Assembly: GCA_027625915.1 (NCBI GenBank)
Contig: JANTQA010000036.1
Span: forward strand, 739,501-803,500
Length of the DNA: 64,000 nucleotides
Direction of reading: 5' to 3'
Source: Anaeramoeba flamelloides
Taxonomy: Eukaryota > Metamonada > Anaeramoebidae
The stretch's first letter is position 1. Every line of letters starts with the position of its first letter. Position numbers and translations under genes: made by a program. Below are positions 11,106 to 24,400 of the stretch, one piece after another. The notes beneath the pieces are model-generated. The model saw nothing but the letters and a program-made list of their open reading frames with translations. It was not told the origin of the DNA and did no database searches.

Positions 11106-12597
11106 CTAATTTAATTTAATTTTTGTTTTTTAAATGTAGGGAATTAATATGTTATTATTTATTCAGAAGAAAAAAAAAATTGTTTAATTCTTGTTTAAAA
11201 ATTTGTTTAATTCTCACAAATATATTTTATTAATTTTAGTTTTATTTCGAAATTTTTTTTTTTATTTCATTTTAGGTGTCTATATTGATAAAAATAAAAA
11301 TAAATAAGCTTTAGTGGATTAATTATATTTGGTTTGAATTTTTCAGTAACTTTTTTGAAAAAAAAAATATAAATTATTTTTCAAAAATCTTGAATCACTA
11401 TAAAATGTTAATTTAAAGCGGTTTTGTAGAGTTTTATCCAAGATTTTTATCAAAATGAATTTTCAATCATGATTATTTTTTCTAATTTATCCAATTTTTT
11501 TTTGAATTTTTTTTTTTTTTTTTGGTTTTCAATTTTTTTTATTAAGTAAGCCAACAAAAGTGGAAACACGATGTCTCTATTTTTATCAAAAAGACTCTAA
11601 AAATGGAAACTTCATGTTTCCACTTGTAAAGTTGAAAAGAAAAAAAAAAAAAAAAGATCTTTGTAAAAACTAATAAACACTAAAAAAATTGATAAGATGT
11701 AATGTCTTTTAGTATGCATTTTGATAAGAAAAAAATCCTCTTGTTAACTTTTTTTTTTAAGTGAAAGTTCAATAATAACAAATCTGTAATGCTCTTTTCA
11801 ACAATTGTGGTTCATTTTTTTTTTGCTTTTGATTTTATTATTTTAATTTTGAAAATATTAGTACTTTTATTTATTGATAATAATGAAAAAGAGAATTGTT
11901 AGGGACTAGTAACTCTTCTTTATTTTTTTCCCCAAAGATAATAGAGTAATTATTTACATAAGGATACAATTAAACCCGATATGCAACTTCATTTGTCAAC
12001 TTTAGAGAAATGAATAATCATTTTTAAAAGATTTCATTTTTCCAATAGAATTTTCAGTCAAAAGATCTGATCCTTTTTTGTTGGGTTTTTGGATCAAATT
12101 AGAAAAATAAAAATTTGCAAAAAAATTTAATTTTGAAGAAATATCACTTTTAGTAATTTTTGAGAGTCTTTATGTGCAAGTAGCGTTTTGGCTTTAATAT
12201 TATTTTAAAAATACATGAAAAATAAATCAAATATTATATCCTTGAAGATCTAAAAAATATTGAACATTTATTTTATTCAGAAATATTTATGAAATTTCTT
12301 GAAATTTAAAAGACTTGCCAATATACTTTTTCAAATATCAAGACTATAAACAAGGAACTGTTTGTATTAAAATCAGGTATTTGATAATATCTATTATTTT
12401 TTTTATTATTAGAAATATGCATTTGAATTGTTTTATTTGTTGCAAAATCTTGAAAAAATTGAGAAATAAATGTAAAACCTATTTGATACATTTAATCATT
12501 GGGTTGTTAATGGCTTACTGAAATAATTAAGATTGGGTTTATAATTATTGATTATAAATAATCAAATTAAAAAGTATTTCTTTAGATAATAAGTTGA
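11106..12597. repeat. Degraded repeat zone with partial family B copy
   Basis: About 11490-11950 matches the middle of family B elements at 33180 and 61871 (shared order: poly-T, AAAGATC, CTATGAAAATTG-like, TCAGTGAAAGTTCAGTAATA-like, CTGTAATRCTC). Its right terminus seems to be displaced to 13905-13950. No coding signal. Confidence 0.45.
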
Positions 12598-13115
12598 ATT
12601 TTCCAGGTTTTAAAAAAGTATTTCGGGGAAATTTTTAATTCCGATTTTTTGGTTCTTTTTCTCAGATTTTTTCATTCAATATAAAGAAAAAATTTATTTG
12701 ATCTGTTCTTTGAATCAAAATTTTATATTTTTTACAAGTTTAAAATAATTATTGTATTTTTTTTGAGATTAAGTTGTTTTTTAAAACTTTGTTATTATAG
12801 AACTTAGTGGTTTCATTTTTAAAGTGTATTTTGGTACTCTTCCTTTACAGGCAATAAGATTTCAATCTTCTTTCCAAGAAAATATTTTTTTTTAAATAAT
12901 TCAGAAATAACTTGGATTTTGAACTTTTCAAAAATGAGAAAAATAGATCAAAATTCTTTTTAAAAACAATAATTCATTTCTGAAAATTGTTTTGAAACTA
13001 AGTTATGTCTTGTATTTATCAGATTTTTACTTTATTTTTCAATTCCAAGATACGGTAAATTTTTTTAAAATTTGTTAGTAAATTTACTTGAAGATTTTTT
13101 TTAGTTTACTATTCC
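12598..13115 (+). repeat. Family C dispersed repeat, copy 1
   Basis: Aligns in order with 37975-38520. Shared blocks are CAAGTTTAAAATAATTATTG, a TTGAACTTT..AAAA..GAAAAA..ATAGA block, and TTTTTACTTTATT-TTCAATTCCAAGAT. An inverted piece lies at about 42040-42170. No clear terminal repeats were found, so the class is unknown. Confidence 0.5.
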
Positions 13116-13177
13116 CTTAATATGATTTAATCATTGGTTGTCATTGAATGCTAATATATATATATCTATATATATAA

Positions 13178-13880
13178 ATTCTGTTTCAGTCAAAGTTGCC
13201 CAACGTTTTTTTTAAATATCAATTATTTTATATAATTGACCATTTGAAGAACAAATAAGAAATAAAAAGAATAATAGATATCAAAGAATAGTTGATACAT
13301 GTCTGAAAGAAAACTAATTAAACAAATAGATTTTCTTAAAAATTGAAAAACTCAAATTCTTAGGGCCCCATTGAGAAAAACAACGATGTTCGTTTTGAAC
13401 TTCTACTGGTATTTGAATAATAAATAGGAAACATTTTTCACTACATTTTCCATACTTTTCTTTTAGAAATTAAGCCCCCAAACAAAGTTTGTTGGTATTT
13501 GTGGTCTCTATTTGAAAAAGGAAATGAAAATGAAGTGGAAATTTTTCACATTTATTAAGCAAATATCAAGATCAAAGATCGAATGGAATTGCAATAGAAA
13601 TCAATATGATTTCTCAACAATCTTGACATGGTTTCAATGACATTAGAATAGCACGTTTTTACCAAGTGGCTATTAATCTTGCAATAAAAAAATTTTTTGC
13701 AACTGAATGAGGTTTTAAAAAAAAAATCGAAAAAAAAAAACAAAAATGTGTAAAAATGTGAAAAAATGATTTCAATTTTGAAAATTTCCAAAATAAAATT
13801 TTTCTTCGAAAATCTATGCAAACCCTTTAAACACATGTATTATATCATTACAACTGGGCCCCTTTGACTGAAAAATAGTT
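13178..13880 (+). repeat. Family A TIR element, copy 2 (longest)
   Basis: Termini are TTTCAGTCAAAGTTGCCCAA (left) and the inverse of TTTCAGTCAAAGGGGCCCAG (right), flanked by TA-rich sequence. The 703-bp interior contains a near-palindrome of about 85-bp arms centred near 13487 (AAACAAAGTTTGTT) that recurs elsewhere on its own. It sits about 40 bp inside the apparent right end of a family B copy. The open frame at 13555-13836 is part of the repeat and has no protein character. Confidence 0.8.
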
Positions 13881-13904
13881 TATATAAGAATATATATATA
13901 TATA

Positions 13905-13950
13905 TTTTCAATTGATTATTTCAGGTGATTCACAATATTTGAAAAAGAGT
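13905..13950 (+). repeat. Right terminus of a family B element
   Basis: TTATTTCAGGTGATTCACAA followed by TATTTGAAA matches the right ends at 33707 and 62456. Together with the partial copy at 11490-11950 it suggests one family B element opened by later insertions. Confidence 0.45.
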
Positions 13951-14094
13951 TTAGTTTTAAAGTCTAGGGAGTTTTTTTTCACACTTTTCCACAGCTATAC
14001 TAAACAATTAATGTTTATATATTCTTTTAACAAAAAAAAAAAATAAATGGCCAACATTAAATGATCATAAAAACTTTACCGTTTGGGAAAAAAA

Positions 14095-14490
14095 AGTACA
14101 ACACAATTTTCAATTCGAAACCTTAATAGAAACTGAAAACGAAAAGTAAGATCTATTAATAAAAGAAACAATAAATAATTAAAAGGTTAAATGAAGAGTT
14201 AAACAGAATAACGGTTTTTATAATACTATCTTTTGGTAAGAGTTTTGTCATTTATTGATCAATTATTAAAGATTTGTTGAAAATTTAACTATTGTGGAGA
14301 CCACCTAAACGACTAATCGGACTATTCCGACAATAAAGTAGATTTAAATTGCAGTTTGTTGATTTGGTTGGTAATAATATAATGGGTTATTATTTGAAGT
14401 TAATTTGTTTCTTCTTTTAATTAGTTTTACTTTTCATTTTCAGGTTTCTGTGATTCTATTAAGGTTCCCAATTAAAAATCGTGTTTCACT
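14095..14490 (+). repeat. Family E TIR element, copy 1
   Basis: The left end (ACAACACAATTTTCAATTCG, then AAACCTTAATAGAAACTGAA) is the inverse complement, with substitutions, of the right end (AAGGTTCCCAATTAAAAATC, then GTGTTTCAC). The arms extend about 75 bp. The partner copy is at 51138-51508. The size of about 400 bp and lack of coding content indicate a MITE. Confidence 0.7.
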
Positions 14491-14627
14491 TTTTTTTTCC
14501 TGTGTTTCACTTTTTTTTTAAAAACGATTATTTTTTCTTTCATTTTTATATCATTCATTGGGTTTTAAGTTATTTTTATGTTCATTTTAAGTTTAATTTG
14601 TCATACATTTTTTTTTTATGATTATTT

Positions 14628-15754
14628 TTATTTTTTTGTTTGAAGAATGGTGTCTGAAAAAGTGAAATTCCAATTTGAAAAGGTTTTGGTTTTTCCATTT
14701 GATTAATTCACAAAATGGCGTTTTTCAAAAAAATTTTATAAAACAGAAATGGATGAGGAAAAAGAAAAGAATCTCATACCTTCTATTGTTTCATAAAAAC
14801 TTGGTTCTGGTTCAATAGGAACAAATTGGTTATCCCAATTATTCTTTTTGATCATCATTAAATCTGTACCTTCCATTATTTCTGGTGCTCCCTAAAATTT
14901 GTTATTAAAGGATCGAAAATGATAAGTTAACAAATTTTGGGAAAAAAAAAAAAAAAAAAAAAAGAAAAGTGTTATTTACTTTGAGACTTAATTGTGAAAA
15001 AGTTCTTTCGTCAATGTTGTTAAACAGCCTTTTGTTGTTACCAATAAAACTATCGTTTTTTAAAGCTGACAAATCGCCGATACTTGATCTACTTCCAACC
15101 GAGCCTCGATCATAACTACTTCTTCCTAGGTCAACAGAGTCTCCTATCGAAGTAGAACTTTTTCTTGAATCTGTTTCTGATGTTTCAGAATTACTCTTAA
15201 AGAGGGAAAAAATAGTAATTTTTAAAAAAGATAAATTAAAAATATTTTGTAAAAATTTTTTTTTTTTTTTTTTTGTTGTTTTTTTTATTTTGTTTTGGGC
15301 AATTTTTACGTACTTTTGAATAAAAAGGTCGAGAATATGTTTGGGACATAACTTCTGGTAAACTTAAAAAACCTAATAACTTTTCACAGTTTGTCTTCCA
15401 TTCGATCACTGCTTGTTCAAAATCATCAAAAGATTTGTAGTTATCCTTTGAGGGGAATGGTGGCAGTTTGTTCAGATTTTGAGGGGCGTATTTATTCAAT
15501 AGCTCTTCAAGAGACAACTTCGAATCAATGTCCTCGTTTTCTGATTCGTTTGTTTGTTGTTCGGATAATTCTTCATCATTTTCGGTTGTGGATTGTTTTA
15601 ATCTTGTAAAGTTGTTTTTTAGTTTTGTTTGGCTTTTCTTTTCAGGAAGCTTGAAAGATGAATCTGTTTCATTATAAAAAAGATCGTACAATTGCCCATT
15701 ACTTCCAATGTATACTGGGAAATCCAACAGTGTTGGCTTTTTTGTTCTGTTCAT
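14628..15754 (-). CDS. Four-exon gene of unknown function (about 264 aa)
   Basis: Exons (minus): 15314-15754, 14980-15195, 14780-14891, 14628-14653. All junctions are GT-AG and phases agree (GTACGT/TTTAAG phase 0, GTAAAT/TTTTAG phase 0, GTATGA/TTTCAG phase 1), giving one 795-nt frame ending in TAA. The start used is MNRTKK; an in-frame ATG 63 nt upstream adds only hydrophobic, AT-driven residues. The N-terminus reads LLDFPVYIGSNGQLYDLFY, then an acidic Glu/Ser/Thr segment, then a conserved-looking block (SLEELLNKYAPQNL, FDDFEQAVIEWKTNCEKLL, SQTYSRPFYSK). Exon 2 is Ser-rich (SETSETDSRKSSTSIGDS) and looks like a phosphorylated linker. Exon 3 reads GAPEIMEGTDLMM and the last exon DTILQTKK. I do not recognise the family. 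Exon structure is well supported. Confidence 0.75.
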
Positions 15755-18252
15755 CAGAATTAATTTCAAAAGACAATTTTTCGAAATTATATTAAATAAG
15801 AAAAAATGAAAATACACAGACTTGAGAGGAGTTGTTAAAGTGAAGTTACCAAAAGAAAATCTATTTAGTTAACTTTTTCAAAAATAAGTTATTTTATAAA
15901 AAGTACCAATTTTCTATTTCAATTAAGAACTCACTTCAGTTCACACTTTTCTTTTGAGTATGTTTTACTTTGAAATTTTTTGATTCGAGTCCAACAAATT
16001 TACTCCTTTTTGTGTTTTTTTATAAAATATCCTATTTACAAATAATTTTAACACAAAAAAACTTTTAAGAGTTCGATTTGTGTAATTAAAATTTTCTTCT
16101 TTGATTCAGAAAAACTGTGCACGTGCAATTAAGGTTGCTGAATATATTTCAATTCTTTTTAAACTCGATAATATAAAATTATAGAGTTAAATAACTTTTG
16201 TTTTTTTATAAACATAACAGAGTCAAATTGCAAACAATTCTTGTTTTTTGAGTTTGAAATATATTTTTATAAAAACGTGAAGTTTTCTCTTTTATTGTCA
16301 ACATTATTTTGTCTCAAAATCCATTTTCTCAAAATTTTCAAAATAAATAATAAAGAAAAAACGAAAAAGGAAAATATAATCAAATATTGAGAACATATTT
16401 TAAAAGTGGAAACAAACTCAGTCGTAGCCTGATTAAATATGTGACAAATAATTCAATTGTTATGTCTAAAAGTATTTTTTTTTAGACATAATATTTTGGT
16501 GAAGATAAATACTTGAAAAAAAAGATCATATATTATTTGTTTCATAATAAAGATAACAAAAGCCTCATTCCTGCTTTCCAAAATGCGATTTTAAATCAAT
16601 GGAAAATTTCAATTTTTTATTTCTGTAAATCAGCTAAAAAATTTATTTTCCTTGTGTAATTGGGGACTTTTGATGATTTATTTTATTTATTGTGATTTTT
16701 TAGGAAATCTGAATGAAAATTTTGAACTTTTTATTTTGCAATTAACAGTAATATTCAAAGGTGTAAATAACCGTGTTGAAGAAATCAAAAGTTTTTCGAA
16801 AATTTAACTCATTGTTTTCTTTTCAGACTTGGGTATTGGGATATAGGAATTAATACGTAGTTACACTTAATTTTTGGTTCAGTTTTGAGATCACTTTAGA
16901 GGTTAGATCAGGATTAATGTAAATCATGGATTAATATATTAAATTCTTTTGTTTCAAAAATTTGGTCATATTTACAAAATTTCTTGACTTTAAATGATTT
17001 TTAAATTATTAAAAGTTTAAATTTTCATTATTTTTTTATAAAAAATGATATTTTAATCTTTCAATATCTTCATGATTCTTTTTTAAAATTTATTTCATTA
17101 GAAATTATTTCTTATTGATATACAATTTTCTTTCTGTTGGCAAATTTTTTTATTTGCTACTTTCGACCAATATTCTGATTGTTTAAATTTTAGAAATGGG
17201 TCCAAGTCAAAACCAGGGGTTGTTTGTGCAGCTAGGGTGAGTTTTATTCCTATAGTAATTTTGTAAGTATTATATTCAAAGTCTCACGTATATATAAATA
17301 ATTGAAAAAAATGAATAGAAAAGACCAGAAGAAATCAATGAAAATTATTTTTATTAGCAAAGAAGGAAAAAATAAAAATTGAAAAGAAAAAAAAAGTTAA
17401 AGAGTGGTTATTATAAAGATGAAAAAAAATCAAAAAAAATTCCAATACTATTCTTAATTAAGAACAGAAAAAATACAGAAACAGTACTTCTATTTGGGTT
17501 GTTTTATTTTTTTAACATTAAGTATGAATATTATATTCAGGTTTTTTTTTATCTTTTTTTCTTTGTGATCTCTCTCTTTTTCTTTAATCCTTCATAGTTT
17601 TTGTCTTTGCTTTTTCTTTTCTTCTTTTCAAGTTACCCCTTTCCCCCAATAAACGAATAAAGGGATCAATGTATAAATAAGTTTATAAACTATATTTATT
17701 AAACCCAATCTTCATAAAAGTATTTAAATTTATAATACCATTAACAAGAATTTATTTATTCATTATAATAATTTAATTTATTTGTTAATATGTTTTACAT
17801 AATAAAAAATAACCAAATTTATGAACTTTTTTTTATCTGGTATTTTTTTTTTGGGTTAAAATTGATAGCTATTATTGTCTTTTGGATCCTAAGAATAGTT
17901 ATAATCTCTTATTTAATCTTGGCAAACTTTCCAAATCAAAAAAAAAAAAAATTAAATATATTTTATATTTTATTGTGTAAAAAATCATTTGTACCCTTAT
18001 CCATATTTCCTGTTTTTTATAAAAATTGGTCATACATTGTATTCCCCAAATAAGGTGGAATTTATTTTTTTCAATTTTGGGATCTATTTCAACTATCGTA
18101 TTTCGAAATAAATACCTTAGTCATTGATTCAATTGGTATTAATTTTTAACTTAATTTGACATTACCAATTAATAAACAACTTTACTAACAAAGATTATTT
18201 TTTAGGAAATGTAAAAAAAAATGTCTCACCCTTTTGGAAATACCTTTGACTT
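15755..18252. other. Gene-poor AT-rich region with one orphan exon-like patch
   Basis: Only one patch stands out: a GC-richer 43-nt stretch at 17194-17236 between an AG and a GTGAGT. Open frames at 17379-17597 and 17790-18053 are Lys/Phe/Ile-rich and look random. A palindrome GCACGTGC occurs near 16119. Confidence 0.4.
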
Positions 18253-18782
18253 TATTTCAATCAAAAGAGACCAACATTTTATCAATTATCATAATTTCTA
18301 CTAATTAACCTTTGAAGAATAAATAAAAAATATGTAGAATAATTCATATCAAATAATAGTTGATATACATTGTAATAAAAATAAAAAATCAATATATTTT
18401 CTTAAAAATCAAAAAACAAAAAATTCTAAGTCCCTATTCCGAAAAACAACAAGTTTTTTTTTGATCTTCAATTAAAGATCAAAAAAAAAAAACACCAATA
18501 GAAATAGATATTATTTATCTACAGCCAATTTCACTCTTTCAGTTACTTTAGAATAAAACTTTTTTACCAAGTGAATATCAATCTTGCTCTAAAAAAAAAA
18601 TTGTAAATGGGTTACTTGTTGAAAAATAAAATCAAAAAAAAAAAAAAAAACAAATTATCAAAAATTGATTTCAATTTTAGAATTTTCAAAATAGTTATTT
18701 TGTTTCATATCTATTGATTCAACCCTTCAAAAACATATGATTCACCCACTACAACTGCCCCCCTTTAACTGGGAAATTGTTT
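18253..18782 (+). repeat. Family A TIR element, copy 3 (diverged)
   Basis: Left end TTTCAATCAAAAGAGACCAA and right end CTGCCCCCCTTTAACTGGGA are degenerate family A termini in inverted orientation. Interior blocks (GAATAAATAAAAAATATGTAG-like, CCAAGTGAATATCAATCTTG) align with copy 2. It is more diverged than copies 2, 4 and 5, so probably older. Confidence 0.6.
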
Positions 18783-21493
18783 ATCTGAAAAAATAATAAG
18801 GAGGGTGACGTTAAAAAAGACTATTTTATGAAATAAAAATAGATTTTAAATTTAGAGTTCAATATAAAAGTTCTCTCATTGATTCATTTAAACAATGATC
18901 AATAAAAATGGTTCATTAATAGACTATAATTTCTGCAGATTGCCTTGGTTATTTTTTTCTTTTTATTTTTTTTTTTAATTTTTGTTGATAAATTTTTTCC
19001 AATTATTTCTCTATCTTTTATATTCAGGGGAACCCCATAAGAAATGATCTAAACAAATTAAAAATTATAATAATTTTTAATTTTTTGATTTTAAACATCC
19101 AAACACATTTAGTTTATTTTCATTGTGAAAACCTAAATGTGTATTTTGGCTATTAATAAAAGATGGGAATTTTAGGAGTTATCAGGAAATTTTAATTAAA
19201 TCAGTTTTTTAAATATCTAATGTGTTCTGGTATTATTTTAAAATATGCAAAAGATTTCCTAACTTAATTTGATTTTAATGAATTTTTAATAATATCATCA
19301 TTTCTTTTTGTTTTACATCTTAGTATCTGTTTTTTTTTACTTACTTCTCTATTTTTTCATTTAATACTATTTTATCCCATATTTTCAATAGAAATATGAA
19401 ATATATTATAAATTATTGGGCAGAGGGACTGTATTAATTCACTTGGTTTATTTAATTAATATTTTTAACAAGTCTGAATTTTCTTTTATTTATAATTTAA
19501 TTAATTACATCAAATCCAAGTTTCTATCTTTTAAAGTGTTTATTTTAAATAATTAATCAATTACGATTTATAATATATCAATATAAGAAAACATTTTTAT
19601 TTAGACATAATTCTAGCTCCAATTAATAATCTAAAAGTTATTATAATATATCTATTTTTATCAAATTATGAACACAACTCTATTTTTTTAACTCTTTCTT
19701 ATCAATTCTTTTCGGTTCTTATATAAATAATTCAACATTTTTTTATAATTTCTTTATTGCTTTTTTTTTTTTTAAATGAAACATTATCTTATTTCTTGCA
19801 TCTCTTTTATTTATATTTGAAATAAAAAAATTCAATTAAAAAACAGCAAATAATAGAAATATTACCTTAAATTATTTTTTTTTATTAAGGATGCTAGAAA
19901 TAACAATTAAGTTTTAATAGGTTGTTGGTCGTGGGTTCTATTGTGCCATTTGAATAAAAATCAATTATTCGTTTTGTACTATTGTTTATGTGAGAAAATA
20001 CTTTATATTAAATGAAACACAATTGAAATAATTTTTTTTTTTTTGGTTTTAATCTTAAAAACAAAATAGTTCATTATTTTCTTTTTTTACAGATTTTTTC
20101 ACCTTAATTTACATTTTTATTGGATAGTAGAATTAAAAAGGAAAAAAATAAATTAATTACTTTACAATACTGAAACATGATAGTTTATGTAAAATTTAAA
20201 TAAAAATGTAAAAACTCAAACAAAATTGTTAAAAAAAAGTAAATAAATCCCATCAAGAATAAATATATATATATATATATTATATCAATAAACTATTACA
20301 CGTACACCACCCTTATCATCGTACATATTTACAGAAAAAAATAAAACACAAAGTTTTAAATAAAAAGACTGTAATTGTAATTTTGGGTGTTCTTAATTTA
20401 AATTTACAATTTTTTTTTATTTTATTATAAATTTTACATAATTAATTACCTTCTGATAATTTTATCTTTTTGTTTTTAACAAATTTAATTTTTATCTCCA
20501 TTTTTCATTATTCTTTTTATTTCTTCAACAAATAAAAAGGGAATATTATTAACTTTTAAATTTAGTCAAATTGAAAATTTTCATATTTTTAAAGAATTTC
20601 TTGATTATTATCATTGGTTTGAGGGGTTTTAATGGTTTTTTATAATTGTGGAAGGAAAAAACAAATAGATTAATCTGTGATTGGTAGTATTTTCTTACTT
20701 AAATTGTAGAAAATCCAAATTTTTGAAATTATCAATACTAAATATTTTTAAAAATGTGTTCGAAACCCATTTGTAACTACCAAAGTTAAGTGAAAAGTTT
20801 TTCCTCTTAAAATATGTTGCAAAAGTCTATTTGGTATCTTAATTATTTTTTTTTTTCAAAATCCTTGTCAAAATTATCTAGCATTCCATTTAAACCACAC
20901 AAACCTACTCTAACATGCTCTAATCTACCATAAACTACCTTAAACCACCCGTAAAGGGGTTTTTTAAATACCTACAATCAATATATTTCAATGGAATTGA
21001 CTATTTTGAAAAAAAGGGAGAAATTTGACCAAACTTGAAATTTGATAATTTTCCCAATAAAAAACTTGAGACTTGTCGAATTCCAATATATTGTTTTCTT
21101 ACTAAATTACAAATTTTAAAATTTTTAATTAATTTATTATCAGATGATCTTTGATCTCTTCCATTATCAATGAAAAAAAAAAAAATCAAAAATTATTGCT
21201 AGTGATTGTAATAACACCCATTATGAAAAGTATTAAAAAAAAAAAATTTTCAATAATAAAAAAGAAAACAATCAATAATATATATTTTTTACTTTTATTG
21301 ATTAAAGAACAGTTATAAAATCAAAAAATAAAAAAATAATTTAGGAGCAAAATTAGTTTGTTGTTGTTTTTTTTTTTTTTTTTTTTTTTTTATTATTACT
21401 TTTATGGCTTGTTTACACTTCAATGTATTAATCAATAATATGACATCATCATTGTGTTCAAATATTATAGATATATATCAATATTCAACAATA
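18783..21493. other. Gene-free AT-rich spacer
   Basis: No supported genes. Contains a (TA)n tract at about 20263-20282, a C-rich patch at 20885-20960 with repeated AAACCAC/CTAACATGCTCTAATCTACC-like words, and a long poly-T at 21369-21390. The frame at 21001-21189 is not protein-like. Confidence 0.4.
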
Positions 21494-24400
21494 TTAATAA
21501 CCCCCTTGGTCACCAAATATTTTTTCAATTTCTTCATTATTTGGATTTTCAGGTGGGATAAAATCAGGATATTTATTTTTGAGATCCTCCCAAAGATATG
21601 TTCCCATATAATATTGGCCAATTTGCTATAAATGAAAAATGATTATAAATTTCAATAATAAATATATATAAGTTAGTGAATAGATATTTAGAAAAAACAA
21701 TGTACATGAAAAAAATTAAAAACATAAAGTAGAAAAAAAAACCAATAAATATTTACTGAAGGGTGGAATCCATCTACAGGTTCAATAGTTGTTGAAAAAT
21801 CCATATTATTTTCCTTAAAATATTCTTCTACTTGTTTCAAAGGGAATTTAAGGTATCCCAATTCGAAGTTTTTTGGTTTATAATCTTGTATTATATCAAA
21901 ATAAGCTTGGTTTAATATAATAGAGTGGGCATCTGCTGCGTCTCTATGTGTTTTGTTTGATGTCATCCACATTCTACAGGGAGATGCTCCCACACAATTT
22001 AAATAATCATACAGATGTGAGTATGTAATATCATGGCCAATGGGATGGATATGATCATGGAGTGTTTCATATAAGATTGATCCTTGGACAAAACCCACTG
22101 TAATCACTTTTGATCCTGGTGCTAAGCTTTCATCTAGAAGATCTAAAAATTCAATAATTTTTTTTTTGAAATCATCTGGTGTTATAAAATCATTAATATT
22201 TTTAGCCCTACATATATCGTTTCCAATAATTTCTAAAAAGGTTAAAGTTGGGTAGCTAGTTTTTTGCTCATCTTTATTGACTGTGGTTTCTATTAATTTT
22301 ATGATATAGTGAGAACTCATTCCATTAACAGCAATATTTTGATAATTTCTATGATTACATCTATTAATTTTTCTCATTTGAAGATAGACCGAATTAACGG
22401 GGCCTATTTGAGTTAGTTCAAAATAAAGTAAAGTTTATTAAATAATAAGTAAAGGTAAATGCATTGATTGAAACATTCATTTAATTTATGAAACATTAAG
22501 TTTTAAAAAGTATTAAAAAAAGGTTTTGATAATTATCTTTAAAACAGTAAATAAACTTCAATTGAAGTATTTTAAAAATTGTATTAAAAACTTTTTTGGA
22601 GATATTTACATTTTTACTCAATTATTATCCTCAAAATTCAAAATAAATTTTTTTATTACAAAAATTATTTAAATTGTTATAACAATTCTTGTGAATAAGA
22701 CCGCACAATTCGTTGAAACAAAGTTTTCAAAATTGAAAATTTTTTGACATTTTTTGTCTTTTTTTGAAAACACAAAAATAACTATTCTATAACTTTAAAG
22801 AATAAATTTTTTTTACTTAATTTTTCTAAATTTTATAGATAAATTTTTGTCAAACTTATATCACAATTAGTTTTTATTTAATCACCTGGATTTCTATTAA
22901 TTTTATTTGTTGATATTTGACTTGTAATATTAATAATTAAAAATATCAATAAAATATATTTATTTCAAAATCAATACATCACAACATAAAACTAAAACCC
23001 TGTGACAAAATTTTCAAGAATAAACTTACTTTTTTTCTAAAAATAAATGGTTATTTTTTATTTCCCTATAGATGGGAAATATGTGAAATTTTAAAATCCA
23101 AAAAAATAGAATCAAATTAATAAATTGCTTAAATGAGCCCCACTCATCCATTTCATCATAGCCAAAAAAGAAATTATCAAATAAAAAATTTTTAAGATCT
23201 TGACAATATTTGTTTGTATTTTTAAAATTTAATATTTTTTTAACAAGAAATAACCTAGATTATATAAAAATATTATAAAAAATAATTGGTATGATTAACA
23301 CCCCATTTTGTATTTAATGTATTATATTTTCGCAATTTAATTGATTATTACTTTTCATTTCCAATGATTACATTTTTTTTTTTCCAATACTCATATTATT
23401 TTAATGATTACAATTTCAAATTGTGTAAAACTTTTTGATTCGATAGCGGCTTTCCACATACCATTCTGAATCTGAATCTGAATCTGAATCTAGTAATAGT
23501 GAAAATACATTTCCAAAAAGTGAAAAATAAAAATATCAAGGGTTTTATTAAATCCAGTTTTACTTTTTGAGTATTCAATTGACTACTTTGAAAATTAATT
23601 CTTTCTGAACAAACTTGAACAAATCTTATAAAACAAACCCTTTAAGGGTATAGTCACTTTTGGTGAATGTGCTTTATACTCTTGGAGTTACCTGTCACAC
23701 AAAAAAGGAAATTTTGAAATTGATCTTCTTTTGGTTGACAAAATTCAAATACCAAAATAGATTTTCATAGAATTCCAATAACAAAAAATCCTATCCAATT
23801 CCCAAAAAAAAATTCAGAAGATCTCATATTCAAAAAATTTTATTTAGTAAAGATCTTTCTCAAAGGATTCTCAATTTCAAAAAATCCAATAAAAAAAAAA
23901 AATAAATGCTTTTCTTATATCTATTTTCCCAATGCTTAAATTTCTTCAATTTGAAACTAATTGTTTTCTTTCAGTACAAAATGAATTTAATTTTATTAAA
24001 TATAATTTGTGGTTATATTATACACCTCGATATTTGACAGGGTATGGATTTTATAACATTATTGAGATAAAAATAACTCATATTTGAGAAAGGATAATAA
24101 TTAGTGTGAAGAAAAAAATCACCTAGATCACAAAAAATGCTTCCAAAAAGTTACACTTCGAAACTTACATATCTGCTTTCAAAATTATAATACATAAAGA
24201 TTTAAATTGTAAATTGAGTGTCGTCCTTTGGCTCTTTTTTTTAAAAAATGTCCTCTTTTTTCATTATTGATTTTTAGGGATATATTGTACATCAAATGTT
24301 GATTAATTTTTAATTTGTATTAAACTATTTTCCAGTCAAAGGGGCCCAACGTGTAATGGGCGAAATGCATGTACTTAAAGGGTATGGATAGATATTAGAT

